This document shows, one piece after another, positions 18,210 to 26,046 of a stretch of DNA of 64,000 bases. Position 1 is the stretch's first letter; the number at the start of each line of letters is the position of its first letter. The DNA is from Sulfurospirillum cavolei (lineage in GTDB: Bacteria > Campylobacterota > Campylobacteria > Campylobacterales > Sulfurospirillaceae). The notes below the pieces were generated by a model, which was not told the DNA's origin, did not search any database, and was given only the letters and a program-made list of their open reading frames with translations. The DNA lies in the NCBI RefSeq assembly GCF_000813325.1, contig NZ_BBQE01000007.1. One strand, 5' to 3'. A program made the position numbers and the translations under genes.

Positions 18210-19250
18210 TTACTCCTTTTTCTTTGCCAAAGACTTTGGCGATAAGATGACGTTAAGAGAGGCATCGTCTAATGAGACGTGCATAAAATTGGCATAAAAA
18301 CGTTTGGTTTCTTCTTGGATATCAATGGGATATTCGCTTGGATATAAAAGGTTGGCTAGCCATTGTAAGCCGATAAAACGCATAAAAGAGGGCGGTCGAT
18401 CAAACCAGTTGAACGGCGTCGAAGGAATAAGATACACGCGACCTTCGCGCACCGCTCTCACCTCTTTCCATTGCGGATGATTTTGAACGCCGTTCCAAAA
18501 AATCTCTTCAGGGGTAATAATGACGTCCGGATCGTAAAGAAGAACCTGCTCCAACGTCACTTTTTCAAAGCCTTTGTGGTTGGAGGTATGGCATTGATGC
18601 ACGTTCACATCGCCCAATAATTTCAAAATTTGCACGTGAATCGAGTCGTCGCATTCGGTCGAAAGTCCGTCCGTTCCTTCCGCATAATAGACTTTAGGCT
18701 TATAGGTCGCTTTATTGACGGCCGTTTTGACGTCGTCTAAAACGGTTTGCATCAAAGTAGCGAGCTTTTCGCCTCTTTCGCGCTTATCCAAAACTTCACC
18801 CAAAAAGCGAAATACCTTCGGATAGGCATTCATATCTTCCGCAACGGCGTAGACGTAAGGGACACCGAGTTGTTCGAGCTTTTGATTCGTTTGCGACATA
18901 GGACTTACCGGTGAAGCCGACCACATTAAGATCAAATCGGGTTTTTGGCTTAACATGCTCTCGATCGCCGAGGTTTGCCCTTGTCCGCTAATTGAGCCTA
19001 AAACGGGTAAATCTCTAGCACTCGGGTCTAAATACGGTTTGTTTTTATCCGCAATACTCATCACCCAACCGCTCATCATCGAAGGAGCCATCGCATATAA
19101 AGCATAGCTTCCGTAGGGAGAGGGAGCATAAACTTTTTGGATCGTTTTGCCGATCGTTACGTTCCTATCCGCCATATCCACAACGCCGTACGCCGATATG
19201 CTCGCACCCATACACGCTCCTATCATCCAAAGATACAATTTTGAGGCCAT
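18210..19250 (-). CDS. Periplasmic metal-chelate-type binding protein A
   Basis: Start at 19250 (GAGGGAAAA before it, signal peptide after it to about residue 22). The 346-residue protein has the FecB/BtuF-like single-helix-linked two-lobe fold (SMMSGWVMSI, PDLILMWSASP, DPDVIITPEE). It shares with binding proteins B and C unusual conserved residues: YAEGTDGLSTECDDS, an H-x-C pair (VHQC), and FNWFDRPPSFMR near the C-terminus. FecB-type proteins normally lack such cysteines, so a thiol/imidazole metal site is possible. It is coupled to receptor 2. Confidence 0.88.
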   Translation of the reverse strand: MASKLYLWMIGACMGASISAYGVVDMADRNVTIGKTIQKVYAPSPYGSYALYAMAPSMMSGWVMSIADKNKPYLDPSARDLPVLGSISGQGQTSAIESMLSQKPDLILMWSASPVSPMSQTNQKLEQLGVPYVYAVAEDMNAYPKVFRFLGEVLDKRERGEKLATLMQTVLDDVKTAVNKATYKPKVYYAEGTDGLSTECDDSIHVQILKLLGDVNVHQCHTSNHKGFEKVTLEQVLLYDPDVIITPEEIFWNGVQNHPQWKEVRAVREGRVYLIPSTPFNWFDRPPSFMRFIGLQWLANLLYPSEYPIDIQEETKRFYANFMHVSLDDASLNVILSPKSLAKKKE

Positions 19251-19742
19251 TTTTCCCTCTTTAGGTTTATTTTCCCGGACGCAACGCCCGTGCTTTTTTA
19301 TCTTTATCACGCCTTTAGAGCTAAGCTCCAAAAGCTACGCTAACGCTGGGTTTTGCTCGGCGCAATGCCCGCACACCTTTGGTGCTTTTTTATCTTTAAC
19401 ACGCTTTTAAAGCTAAGCTCTAAAAGCTACGCTAACGCTGGGTTCTCTTCGGCAGAGTGCCCGCGCACCTTTGGTGCTTTTTTATCTTTGACACGCCTTT
19501 AGAGCTAAGCTCTAAAAGCTACGCTAACGCTAGGTTTTGCTCGGCGCAACGCCCGCGCACCTTCGGTGCTTTTTTATCTTTAACACGCTTTTAAAGCTAA
19601 GCTCTAAAAGCTACGTTAACACTGGGTTCTCCTCGGCGGAGTGCCCACGCACCTTCGGTGCTTTTTCTTACGAAACGTAAGGTATATTTTTTTATATTAC
19701 GCATGTGCGTTCTTGACATGTAAGGCTCATATGCCGACGTTT
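19251..19742. other. Intergenic region with tandem repeats and a degenerate operator
   Basis: No gene is visible in these 492 bases. They hold four tandem 92-bp repeats (separate entry), a partial unit end before them (about 19277-19293), and a degenerate palindrome CGTAAGGTATA...TATTACG (19676-19701) that resembles the ModE-like boxes but with two extra bases. The stretch interrupts an otherwise tight operon between binding proteins B and A. Confidence 0.7.
19294..19661. repeat. Four tandem copies of a 92-bp repeat
   Basis: The string GGTGC followed by T-runs recurs with its last base at 19385, 19477, 19569 and 19661, an exact 92-bp period. Each unit contains two hairpins: one around TTTAGAGCTAAGCTCTAAA-like arms and one GCACCTTTGGTGC or GCACCTTCGGTGC followed by six T, which looks like a plus-strand terminator. 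Units 1 and 3 match each other best, as do 2 and 4, so a two-unit block seems to have been duplicated. Single copies occur at about 21352-21443 and, inverted, 49371-49443. No coding function is apparent. Confidence 0.9.
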
Positions 19743-20771
19743 TTAATTCAAAATCGCTTGGCGTTGCGTTTGATTAAGATCGATTCTTAAAAACAGGCGG
19801 TAAAATTCCTGCATACGCGTCTCAAACTCCGAGGCATTCGGTTCGTCGTATAAAACGTGCATCAGCCATTGAATCCCTAAAAGGCGCATAAACGAAGGCG
19901 GTCTATCGATCCAGTTAAACGGTTTTTTCGGAACCAAATAGACTCTTTTGTTTTGCACCGCCGCGACAAAACGCCATCTCGGGTCGTTTTGAACATTTTG
20001 AACAAACTCTTTTTCCTGTGCGATAATGACGTCCGGATTGTACAAAATGACCTGTTCGAGCGTCACTTTTTCCATTCCTTTACCGCCGCTGGGCTGACAC
20101 AAATGGGGATTGATACCGCCGGCGACTTTGATCGCTTCGTAATGCCACGAGCTGTCGCATTCGCTCGCCAAACCGTCCGTACCTTCGGCATAGTAAACGA
20201 CGGGACGCTTTGCGACGCGACGTTCTACCAAGGCTCTTGTTTGGCGCGTCACCTCTTGGGCGTATAATGCCAAAGGCTCCGTACGCTCTTTTTTATTCAG
20301 CAATTCGCCCAAAAAACGATACGCTCTTACAAGATCGTCAATACTTTCCAAATTGACGTTAATCGTCGCAATGTGACTGCTTTGGAACAAATATGCCGCA
20401 AGACCGCTGGAAGCATCGGTATTCCACGAGATGATCGCATCGGGGTGCAACGCCAAAAGCGTTTCGCGATTGATGCTGTTGGCTCCGCCTTGCAAACCTC
20501 CGATCACCGGAAGCGACGTAAAATGCGGATCAAGCATACTCGACGATTCGTTATTACCTTTAGCGTGATCGAAATTTAAGCCCACGATCACCGAAGGATC
20601 GATCGTGTAGAGCATATACGTCGAAGGCGGCGACGAAGCGTAGAGTTTAGTGATCGTCTCTGGGACTTCGAGCGTCTGTCCGCTCATATCGACGATACTG
20701 CGTGCGAAAAGAACTTCGCCCAAGCCGAAACAAAGCATCAAAAAACCAATCGAAAATCGTAAAAAAGACAT
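19743..20771 (-). CDS. Periplasmic metal-chelate-type binding protein B
   Basis: The start at 20771 (alternative 20783) lies six bases after the stop of globin 1; a frame reaching 20885 runs inside that gene. Signal peptide MSFLRFSIGFLMLCFGLGEV. The 342-residue product is a paralogue of proteins A and C, sharing YAEGTDGLASECDSS, an H-x-C pair (PHLC), MEKVTLEQVILYNPDVII and FNWIDRPPSFMR. The tight link to a globin gene is repeated for protein C with globin 2, which suggests a functional pair. Confidence 0.87.
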   Translation of the reverse strand: MSFLRFSIGFLMLCFGLGEVLFARSIVDMSGQTLEVPETITKLYASSPPSTYMLYTIDPSVIVGLNFDHAKGNNESSSMLDPHFTSLPVIGGLQGGANSINRETLLALHPDAIISWNTDASSGLAAYLFQSSHIATINVNLESIDDLVRAYRFLGELLNKKERTEPLALYAQEVTRQTRALVERRVAKRPVVYYAEGTDGLASECDSSWHYEAIKVAGGINPHLCQPSGGKGMEKVTLEQVILYNPDVIIAQEKEFVQNVQNDPRWRFVAAVQNKRVYLVPKKPFNWIDRPPSFMRLLGIQWLMHVLYDEPNASEFETRMQEFYRLFLRIDLNQTQRQAILN

Positions 20772-20776
20772 CGCCG

Positions 20777-21325
20777 TTACCATCCGTATTCGTGTTGCAC
20801 GTCGTGAAAAAAAAGCCGTTTTGCATACGTATTGGGAGCGGAGCGGTTGATCATACGCAGCGAAAACGTCTCGATCCACGTCCAAAACTGTTCCAAATAC
20901 GCTTTAGGAAACGCGATCTCTTGAAGCGTTTGCGCATAATACCTCAGCCACACTTCGCGCGCATGGGCATCGATGGCAAAAGGCGCATGGGTTTTACACA
21001 TCGAAGGCGCACCGTAGGCTTTCGTGTAAACGTTGCCGCCGCCTAAAGCCTGAATAAAAAAGTGCGCCGCTTTATGCACGCCTTCCATAAAAGCCTCTTC
21101 ATCGCTCGGGTACATGTAAGCAATTTCGCTTTTTTGAAGTAGCCGATGATGATGAATAACCATACGAAGAAGGTTCTCTTCGCCTACGGCTTTTAAAAAA
21201 TTTTCTTCGGGCTTCACGATGGGCGGAAAACGCATATGTTCTTTGCTTGCGCTCCAACGTAATTTTTGAGAGGCATTGGAGCGTTTAACGTCTTGAATCA
21301 AAGCATTTTCGAGGGACTGGCACAT
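20777..21325 (-). CDS. Truncated-haemoglobin-like protein 1
   Basis: The 182-residue product matches the 2/2 globin pattern, nearest to group II: helix LLRMVIHHHRLLQKSEIAYMY (shortened here: LLRMVIHHHRLL), MLGG-like QALGGGNVY, then CKTHAPFAIDAHAREVWLRYY in which His113 is the probable proximal haem ligand. An N-terminal extension of about 40 residues precedes the globin fold. AAGGAAATAGCT stands before the ATG. It is cytosolic and would bind haem, with O2, NO or another ligand. Directly upstream of binding protein B; a 92-bp repeat separates it from exbD. Confidence 0.78.
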   Translation of the reverse strand: MCQSLENALIQDVKRSNASQKLRWSASKEHMRFPPIVKPEENFLKAVGEENLLRMVIHHHRLLQKSEIAYMYPSDEEAFMEGVHKAAHFFIQALGGGNVYTKAYGAPSMCKTHAPFAIDAHAREVWLRYYAQTLQEIAFPKAYLEQFWTWIETFSLRMINRSAPNTYAKRLFFHDVQHEYGW

Positions 21326-21351
21326 AGCTATTTCCTTTTTTAATAGAGTTC

Positions 21352-21443
21352 TTGCAGAACTCTTGACACGTCTTTAAAGCAAAGCTCTAAAGACTACGTT
21401 AACACTGCGTTTTCTTCGGCGCAAAGCCCACGCACCTTGGTGC
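21352..21443. repeat. Single copy of the 92-bp repeat
   Basis: The sequence TTGACACGTCTTTAAAGC to CACGCACCTTGGTGC followed by eight T matches the tandem units at 19294-19661. It is bordered by a short inverted repeat on each side (GAGTTCTTGCAGAACTC on the left, CTTGCAAAATGAGCTTTGCAAG on the right; the latter is over 20 only when read through its loop). It lies between exbD and globin 1. Confidence 0.8.
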
Positions 21444-21483
21444 TTTTTTTTCTTGCAAAATGAGCTTTGCAAGAAGTCTAATT

Positions 21484-21888
21484 TTACCGACGGTCCGCGG
21501 TTTGAATCGCAAACGACGTAATACGGTATTTTTTACATGTATCGATAATTTTCACGACGTACTCAAAAGGCGTTTGCGCATCGGAACGAAGAATAATCGT
21601 GCGATCCGCAAAATCCAATGCGGCGATTTTCGCTTCGAGCGCATCGGGTTCTATCGCAACGTCTTCGTAGTAAAAAACACCCTCTTTATCCAAAGAGATG
21701 ACGATCGGTTTTTGCTCTTCTTTTTGTTTTTCGGCACTGCTTGCCTGCGGCAGATTCAGAGGAATTTTGCCTTGCGTCACAAACGTTGCGGTGACCATAA
21801 AAATAACCAAGATCACGAGTACGATGTCGACAAAAGGCGTCATATTGATGTCGGCGATCTCGTTTTCGACCTCAAGGCTACTTGCCAT
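21484..21888 (-). CDS. exbD: ExbD biopolymer-transport protein
   Basis: 134 residues with one N-terminal membrane helix containing the essential aspartate (INMTPFVDIVLVILVIFMVT, Asp about 21) and a periplasmic C-terminal domain (ISLDKEGVFYYEDVAI). It forms the TonB motor with ExbB, whose gene it overlaps by 11 bases. Together with tonB at 14758 it powers the two TonB-dependent receptors of this locus. Confidence 0.95.
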   Translation of the reverse strand: MASSLEVENEIADINMTPFVDIVLVILVIFMVTATFVTQGKIPLNLPQASSAEKQKEEQKPIVISLDKEGVFYYEDVAIEPDALEAKIAALDFADRTIILRSDAQTPFEYVVKIIDTCKKYRITSFAIQTADRR

Positions 21889-22324
21889 GGCAGTACGCCT
21901 CGTGTTTAATCATAATCGTTTTCGCGCGTCGGATAAAGTAGTTGTAAGCCACCACGCAAGGAATCGCCACAAAAAGCCCCGTAGCCGTTGCAATCAAGGC
22001 TTCGGAAATGCCTTGCATAATGGGTTGAACGTCAAAAGCATGGTTATTGCCGATGACGTGAAACGCTTGAATAATGCCTAAAACCGTACCGAAAAGCCCG
22101 ATAAACGGGGCATTGTTTCCAAACGTCGCTAAAATCCCGAGCCTTGCGTCAAGGCTGAGTTTGAGCGTGTACGCATCCATTTCTTTATAATATTTTTCAA
22201 TTTGCCAAAAAATCAACGCCCGCTCGATCATCACGCCCAAAGCGATCACGCTCATGGCGACTAAAACCCACAATACCGGATCGATTCCGAGTAACGCAAA
22301 CGATAAAAACTTTTCACTTAACAT
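21878..22324 (-). CDS. exbB: ExbB biopolymer-transport protein
   Basis: A 148-residue MotA/TolQ/ExbB-family protein with three membrane segments (DPVLWVLVAMSVIALGVMIE; FIGLFGTVLGIIQAF; ATGLFVAIPCVVAYNYF). I use ATG 22324, with AAGGAAAATTGGGA before it, although an in-frame TTG lies at 22342. It is the first gene of a long leftward operon. A perfect TATAAT (22429-22434 on the minus strand) and a ModE-like box just upstream give it its own regulated promoter. Confidence 0.94.
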   Translation of the reverse strand: MLSEKFLSFALLGIDPVLWVLVAMSVIALGVMIERALIFWQIEKYYKEMDAYTLKLSLDARLGILATFGNNAPFIGLFGTVLGIIQAFHVIGNNHAFDVQPIMQGISEALIATATGLFVAIPCVVAYNYFIRRAKTIMIKHEAYCHGK

Positions 22325-22428
22325 TCCCAATTTTCCTTTCAAAAAAGCCTCTCTTCCGCTCTTTCGATATGTACCGATATTACATAACGAGCGAGCGAAA
22401 AAGAGCCGACAACAAGAAACAACCTTGC

Positions 22429-22434
22429 ATTATA
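22429..22434 (-). promoter_or_regulatory. -10 element of the exbB operon
   Basis: The minus strand reads CGTTATAATGC, a perfect TATAAT, about 105 bases before exbB. The ModE-like box 22436-22459 abuts it on the upstream side, where bound regulator would block RNA polymerase. Confidence 0.6.
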
Positions 22435-22435
22435 A

Positions 22436-22459
22436 CGTAATATTTATTGAAATACAACG
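22436..22459. promoter_or_regulatory. ModE-like box 2, exbB/modE divergent region
   Basis: CGTAATA-N10-TACAACG, the same 7-10-7 geometry as the other boxes, with five of seven bases palindromic in each half. It abuts the exbB -10 element and is about 105 bases before the modE -10, so exbB is the likelier target. Confidence 0.6.
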
Positions 22460-22541
22460 TCGTTAATGCTATTTTTTATACACCAAGGAGCATCATCTTG
22501 CTCAATAAATAACCACATTTCCCTTTTTGCTTCCCTTGTGC

Positions 22542-22547
22542 TATACT
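22542..22547 (+). promoter_or_regulatory. -10 element of modE
   Basis: GTGCTATACTG about 45 bases before the modE ATG fits a sigma-70 -10. AGAAGGAAATACC is the ribosome-binding region. Confidence 0.5.
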
Positions 22548-22588
22548 GTACCGATCATTTTGATTTACACCCGTAGAAGGAAATACCG

Positions 22589-23362
22589 ATGTTAGAAGCC
22601 CGTCTTTGGATCAAAAAAAGCGATAAAAATTTTCTCGGTCGAGGACGTATCGAGTTATTGGAACGCATTAAACATCACGGCTCGATTCATGCCGCCGCAA
22701 AAGCGATGAAAATGAGCTATAAAGCCGCTTGGGATTCGGTTGATGCGATGAATAACCTCTCCGACGAGCCCTTGGTGCAAAAAACCAGCGGCGGCAAAGG
22801 CGGCGGCGGAACGCTTCTGACGGCAAAAGGCGAAGAAATTATTCAAGCGTTTCATACCTTAGAGCAAAAACACCGACAGTTTTTAGACCTCTTCTCCGAT
22901 AGCGAAGATTTAAGTACGATCGTTAAGGCTCTCAGTCGGCTCTCCTTAAAACTCAGCGCACGCAATCAACTCACGGGTATCGTCACCGACATCAAAGAAG
23001 ACACGGTCAACGTTTTGCTCGAAATTACGATCAAAGACGCGAAAAAACTCTACGCTTCCATCACGCATAACAGTTACGCCGATTTGGGACTTTGCGTCGG
23101 CGATTCGATTATTGCAATCTTAAAAGCCAGTTCGGTTAGCCTATCCAAAACGAAACCGACCTCTACATGTGAAAATCTTTTGCACGGCAAAGTCGTGCAA
23201 GTTTTAAGCGACGCTTCCGGTACGGAAGTCACGCTCGAATTGCCGAGTCTAAGCACGATCACGGCGACAATTCCTCACGCAACATTCGACACTTTAGGCA
23301 TTAAAGTAGGCGATGAAGTCTATGCGTTTTTCAAAGCATCTCAAATTATCGTCGGCGTTTAA
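22589..23362 (+). CDS. modE: Molybdate-dependent transcriptional regulator ModE
   Basis: Residues about 15-110 are the LysR-like winged helix-turn-helix of ModE (HGSIHAAAKAMKMSYKAAWD, then a Gly-rich wing GGKGGGGTLLTAKGEE). Two TOBE/Mop domains follow: the first begins with the family signature SARNQLTG near residue 126, the second after HGKVVQVL. The 257-residue length is normal for full ModE. With molybdate or tungstate bound it represses uptake genes and activates some molybdoenzyme genes in known bacteria. It sits in the middle of this uptake locus, divergent from the exbB operon. I infer it controls the five boxes listed here. Confidence 0.95.
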   Translation: MLEARLWIKKSDKNFLGRGRIELLERIKHHGSIHAAAKAMKMSYKAAWDSVDAMNNLSDEPLVQKTSGGKGGGGTLLTAKGEEIIQAFHTLEQKHRQFLDLFSDSEDLSTIVKALSRLSLKLSARNQLTGIVTDIKEDTVNVLLEITIKDAKKLYASITHNSYADLGLCVGDSIIAILKASSVSLSKTKPTSTCENLLHGKVVQVLSDASGTEVTLELPSLSTITATIPHATFDTLGIKVGDEVYAFFKASQIIVGV

Positions 23363-23481
23363 CATTTTTACGTGATACGCCTTCTGGTGTGTTGCCTAAC
23401 GCGTAGTTTTATGTTGCGTTATCAATAAAATACTATTTTTTAATCATTCCTTAGCTTGCTTTCTCTCTTTTTTTCCGTTAC

Positions 23482-23505
23482 CATTATACTTTTATAAATA
23501 TATCG
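23482..23505 (+). promoter_or_regulatory. ModE-like box 3, before globin 2
   Basis: CATTATA-N10-TATATCG, 12 of 14 positions matching the consensus CGTTATA-N10-TATAACG. It lies about 55 bases before the globin 2 ATG, where a promoter is expected in the 198-base gap after modE. Confidence 0.55.
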
Positions 23506-23560
23506 AAAGCGTTCCGAAGGCTTTGCTTCAAAGCTTGAGAACACGCCATAAGGAGAAAAA

Positions 23561-24136
23561 ATGCCCGTGACGATTGACGGTGTCAACGTACAACTGTTTA
23601 GCGAATGCGATACCAAGGCTCCGTTTCCCAAAGCGGATGAAAAACCAAGACGCGGTCATCCGAAGGTCGACGTCATTTACCCCGAAGTCTATTTTCCTTC
23701 CAATCAAATCTACTTAAGCTTAGGCGAAGAAGCGATTCGAAAGTTGGTGCAAGTCCATCACGACCTGATTCGTGAAAGCAAAATCGCATCGCTTTATCCG
23801 CAAGACGAGAGCGAATTTCAAGCCGCCGCACTTAAAATCGAAGACTTCTTCGTGCAAATGCTCGGAGGCGAAGCCCTGTATACTTCGACGCAAGGTCATC
23901 CCAAGCTGCGCGAGCGCCATTTTCCGTTTGAAGTCACTGAAATCGGACGCGATATTTGGCTGATGTGTTTTCGCAAAGCGTTAAAAATAACCCGTTTTCC
24001 CAAAGAACTGCTTCCCGAAATTTGGGAATGGGTCGAAGCCTTGTCGATGAGACTCGTCAATCGCCGTACGACGACGGACGCTATGAAACGCTATCCGTTT
24101 GAGTCGATACGTTCTTATTTTGACGAAAGGAGCTAA
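23561..24136 (+). CDS. Truncated-haemoglobin-like protein 2
   Basis: The 191-residue product is a paralogue of globin 1, with an N-terminal extension of about 45 residues, VQVHHDLIRESKIASLY, FFVQMLGGEALY and the typical group II stretch LRERHFPFEVTEIGRDIWL, in which His120 is the probable proximal haem ligand. AAGGAG precedes the start. Its stop is one base before the ATG of binding protein C, so the two are translationally coupled, exactly mirroring globin 1 and binding protein B on the other strand. Function in uptake is unknown; redox control or delivery of haem/NO sensing are possible. Confidence 0.78.
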   Translation: MPVTIDGVNVQLFSECDTKAPFPKADEKPRRGHPKVDVIYPEVYFPSNQIYLSLGEEAIRKLVQVHHDLIRESKIASLYPQDESEFQAAALKIEDFFVQMLGGEALYTSTQGHPKLRERHFPFEVTEIGRDIWLMCFRKALKITRFPKELLPEIWEWVEALSMRLVNRRTTTDAMKRYPFESIRSYFDERS

Positions 24137-24137
24137 G

Positions 24138-25163
24138 ATGCGATACCTCTGCTTAGCCTTAGTGGCATTTTTAAGCTTCTTATCGGCAAATGCCGATCGT
24201 ACGTTTAGCGATATTAGCGGTAAACCCGTGGTTTTACCCGAAAATATGACGCGCGTTTACGGCTCGGCACCTCCGATTACGTTTATGCTGTACGTCATCG
24301 ACGATCGATCGCTCATCGGCGTCAATTTTCCTCAAACCAACCAAGACAACCAAAACGGCGATCGATTTTTAAGCGAACGCTTTATGAAACTTCCTATTTT
24401 AGGCGGTTGGCACGGAAATAATATCCCCAATCTCGAAGCCATCGTCGCAGCGCATCCTCAAGTGATTATTACGTGGGATACGCCTTTGCTTAACGAAAAA
24501 ACGGCCAAAGATCTGGAACGCATTTCCATTCCGGCCCTCAAAGTCAACATCGACGATTCGACGCGCTATCCGGAAGTTTTTCGAACACTGGGAAAAGTGC
24601 TTCAAAAAGAAAAACGCGCTAACGCGCTTGCCGATATGGCGCAAACGTACCTTGAAGAACTTCAAAACTTCGTCCGCTCCGTTCCGCCGGCGGAACATAC
24701 GAAAGTCTATTACGCTGAAGGTGATTTGGGGCTTCAAACCGAATGCGACGTTTCATTTCACTCCGAGCCTTTAGCTTTAGCCGGCGGCAATTTAGTGCAT
24801 AAATGCGTTCAAAACAGCGTCATCGGAATGCAAGAAGTCAGTTTTGAGCAAGTCTTGATCTACGATCCCGAAGTCATCATCGTGCAAAGTCCCGTCTTCT
24901 TCAAAACGGTGTTTACCGATGCCAAATGGCAAATGCTCAAAGCCGTTCAAAACAAGCGCGTCTATTTAGTACCGAAAACGCCTTTTAACTGGACGGACAG
25001 ACCGCCCTCTTTTATGCGCATTATCGGAGCGCACTGGATTGCGAGCAAACTCTATCCGACGCGTTATCCTTACTCGATTCAGGAAAAAGTAAGAGCGTTT
25101 TATCGTCTCTTTTTTCAGGTAGAGCTTCGAGACGAAGAGCTAAAAACCTATTTTAGTCTCTAA
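24138..25163 (+). CDS. Periplasmic metal-chelate-type binding protein C
   Basis: The ATG at 24138 has AAGGAGC before it; a longer frame from 24099 is not needed. Signal peptide MRYLCLALVAFLSFLSANA. The 341-residue product is a paralogue of A and B, with YAEGDLGLQTECDVS, H-x-C (VHKC), MQEVSFEQVLIYDPEVIIV and FNWTDRPPSFMR. All three keep the Cys and His residues, which argues that they bind the same kind of ligand. It is coupled to globin 2. Confidence 0.87.
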   Translation: MRYLCLALVAFLSFLSANADRTFSDISGKPVVLPENMTRVYGSAPPITFMLYVIDDRSLIGVNFPQTNQDNQNGDRFLSERFMKLPILGGWHGNNIPNLEAIVAAHPQVIITWDTPLLNEKTAKDLERISIPALKVNIDDSTRYPEVFRTLGKVLQKEKRANALADMAQTYLEELQNFVRSVPPAEHTKVYYAEGDLGLQTECDVSFHSEPLALAGGNLVHKCVQNSVIGMQEVSFEQVLIYDPEVIIVQSPVFFKTVFTDAKWQMLKAVQNKRVYLVPKTPFNWTDRPPSFMRIIGAHWIASKLYPTRYPYSIQEKVRAFYRLFFQVELRDEELKTYFSL

Positions 25164-25211
25164 AAAAATCGTCCGATGATGAAAAAATAGCTTGAAGATA
25201 GAGGAAAATTT

Positions 25212-25235
25212 CGTTATAGTTTCAACAATATAGCG
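25212..25235 (+). promoter_or_regulatory. ModE-like box 4, before methyltransferase 2
   Basis: CGTTATA-N10-TATAGCG; the symmetry extends outward to TTTCGTTATA-N10-TATAGCGAAA (25209-25238), nine of ten base pairs matching. It lies 18 bases before the start of methyltransferase 2, overlapping the probable -10/start region. Confidence 0.65.
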
Positions 25236-25252
25236 AAACTTAAGGACACGAT

Positions 25253-26035
25253 ATGGAATTCAATCACTCGTTTTGGGATACGATGGCGGAGCGTTATCCG
25301 CATTATGACGATCCTGCCATGCAAAAAGACGTGCAACGCGTTCTTGCATGGGCAAAAAGTCAAGGGCTCGATTTTAGCGACCGCTCTCTTTTGGACATCG
25401 GATGCGGAACCGGTACGGTTTCGATCCCTTTAGCCCTTGAAAAGGCTCGCGTAACCGCGATCGACCTTTCGCGCGGTATGTTAGATGCCCTCAAAAGCGA
25501 TGCCGAAGCACTCAAGCTCCGTGACTATCTCACATCGTATCAAAGCGACTGGGAAAGTTTTCCGCTCACGCAAACCTTCGACATCGTTCTCGCGTCTATG
25601 ACGCCTGCTATTTCCCAAGAAATCCATATCGATAAAATGCTAAGCGCAACGCATGCGATGGGGCTTTATGTCGGTTGGGGACGCTACAAAACCAACGCTT
25701 TTCTCGAAGCATTGATGCAAGCGCACGACGCCCCCGAAAAAATGTCGGGAGGCTGCATCAAAGTTGCCGATTTTATGCATTACCTCGACACCAAAGAGCT
25801 TGCGTATAGTTACGAGTTTTTCACGACCGCATGGGAAGAGACCTACACGTACGACGAAGCTAAAACGTATGCCGCGGAGCAGCTTGCCCGAAAAAATCTC
25901 TCACCCGATGAGCGCAAAGTCGATGCGATTATTCGCGATTTTATGCACGACGGAACGGTCAAAATCGAAACGCAAGCCGAAAAAGGGATGGTGTTGTTTT
26001 CCAAATACCCCTCCACTTGCCCCAAACATACTTAA
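25253..26035 (+). CDS. Class I SAM-dependent methyltransferase 2
   Basis: 260 residues, with motif I LLDIGCGTGTVSIPLA (about 47-62) and an acidic end of strand 2 (VTAIDLSRGML). VLASMTPAIS and MGLYVGWGRYKTN follow. It is clearly a paralogue of methyltransferase 3 (27875-28636), and the two flank the radical-SAM fusion gene, whose start it nearly meets (stop at 26035, next start 26047). Its N-terminus (FWDTMAERYPHYDD) is typical of these small-molecule methyltransferases found near metal-uptake genes. The substrate is unknown. Confidence 0.83.
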   Translation: MEFNHSFWDTMAERYPHYDDPAMQKDVQRVLAWAKSQGLDFSDRSLLDIGCGTGTVSIPLALEKARVTAIDLSRGMLDALKSDAEALKLRDYLTSYQSDWESFPLTQTFDIVLASMTPAISQEIHIDKMLSATHAMGLYVGWGRYKTNAFLEALMQAHDAPEKMSGGCIKVADFMHYLDTKELAYSYEFFTTAWEETYTYDEAKTYAAEQLARKNLSPDERKVDAIIRDFMHDGTVKIETQAEKGMVLFSKYPSTCPKHT

Positions 26036-26046
26036 AAGGTTGCTTC

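Noticed and set aside
19294..19661. CRISPR array
   Set aside because: The 92-bp units are contiguous with no unique spacers, and no cas genes are present.
19676..19701. Sixth ModE-like box before binding protein A
   Set aside because: The palindrome CGTAA...TTACG is real, but it has 26 rather than 24 bases and the left half matches the consensus poorly, so it is not counted.
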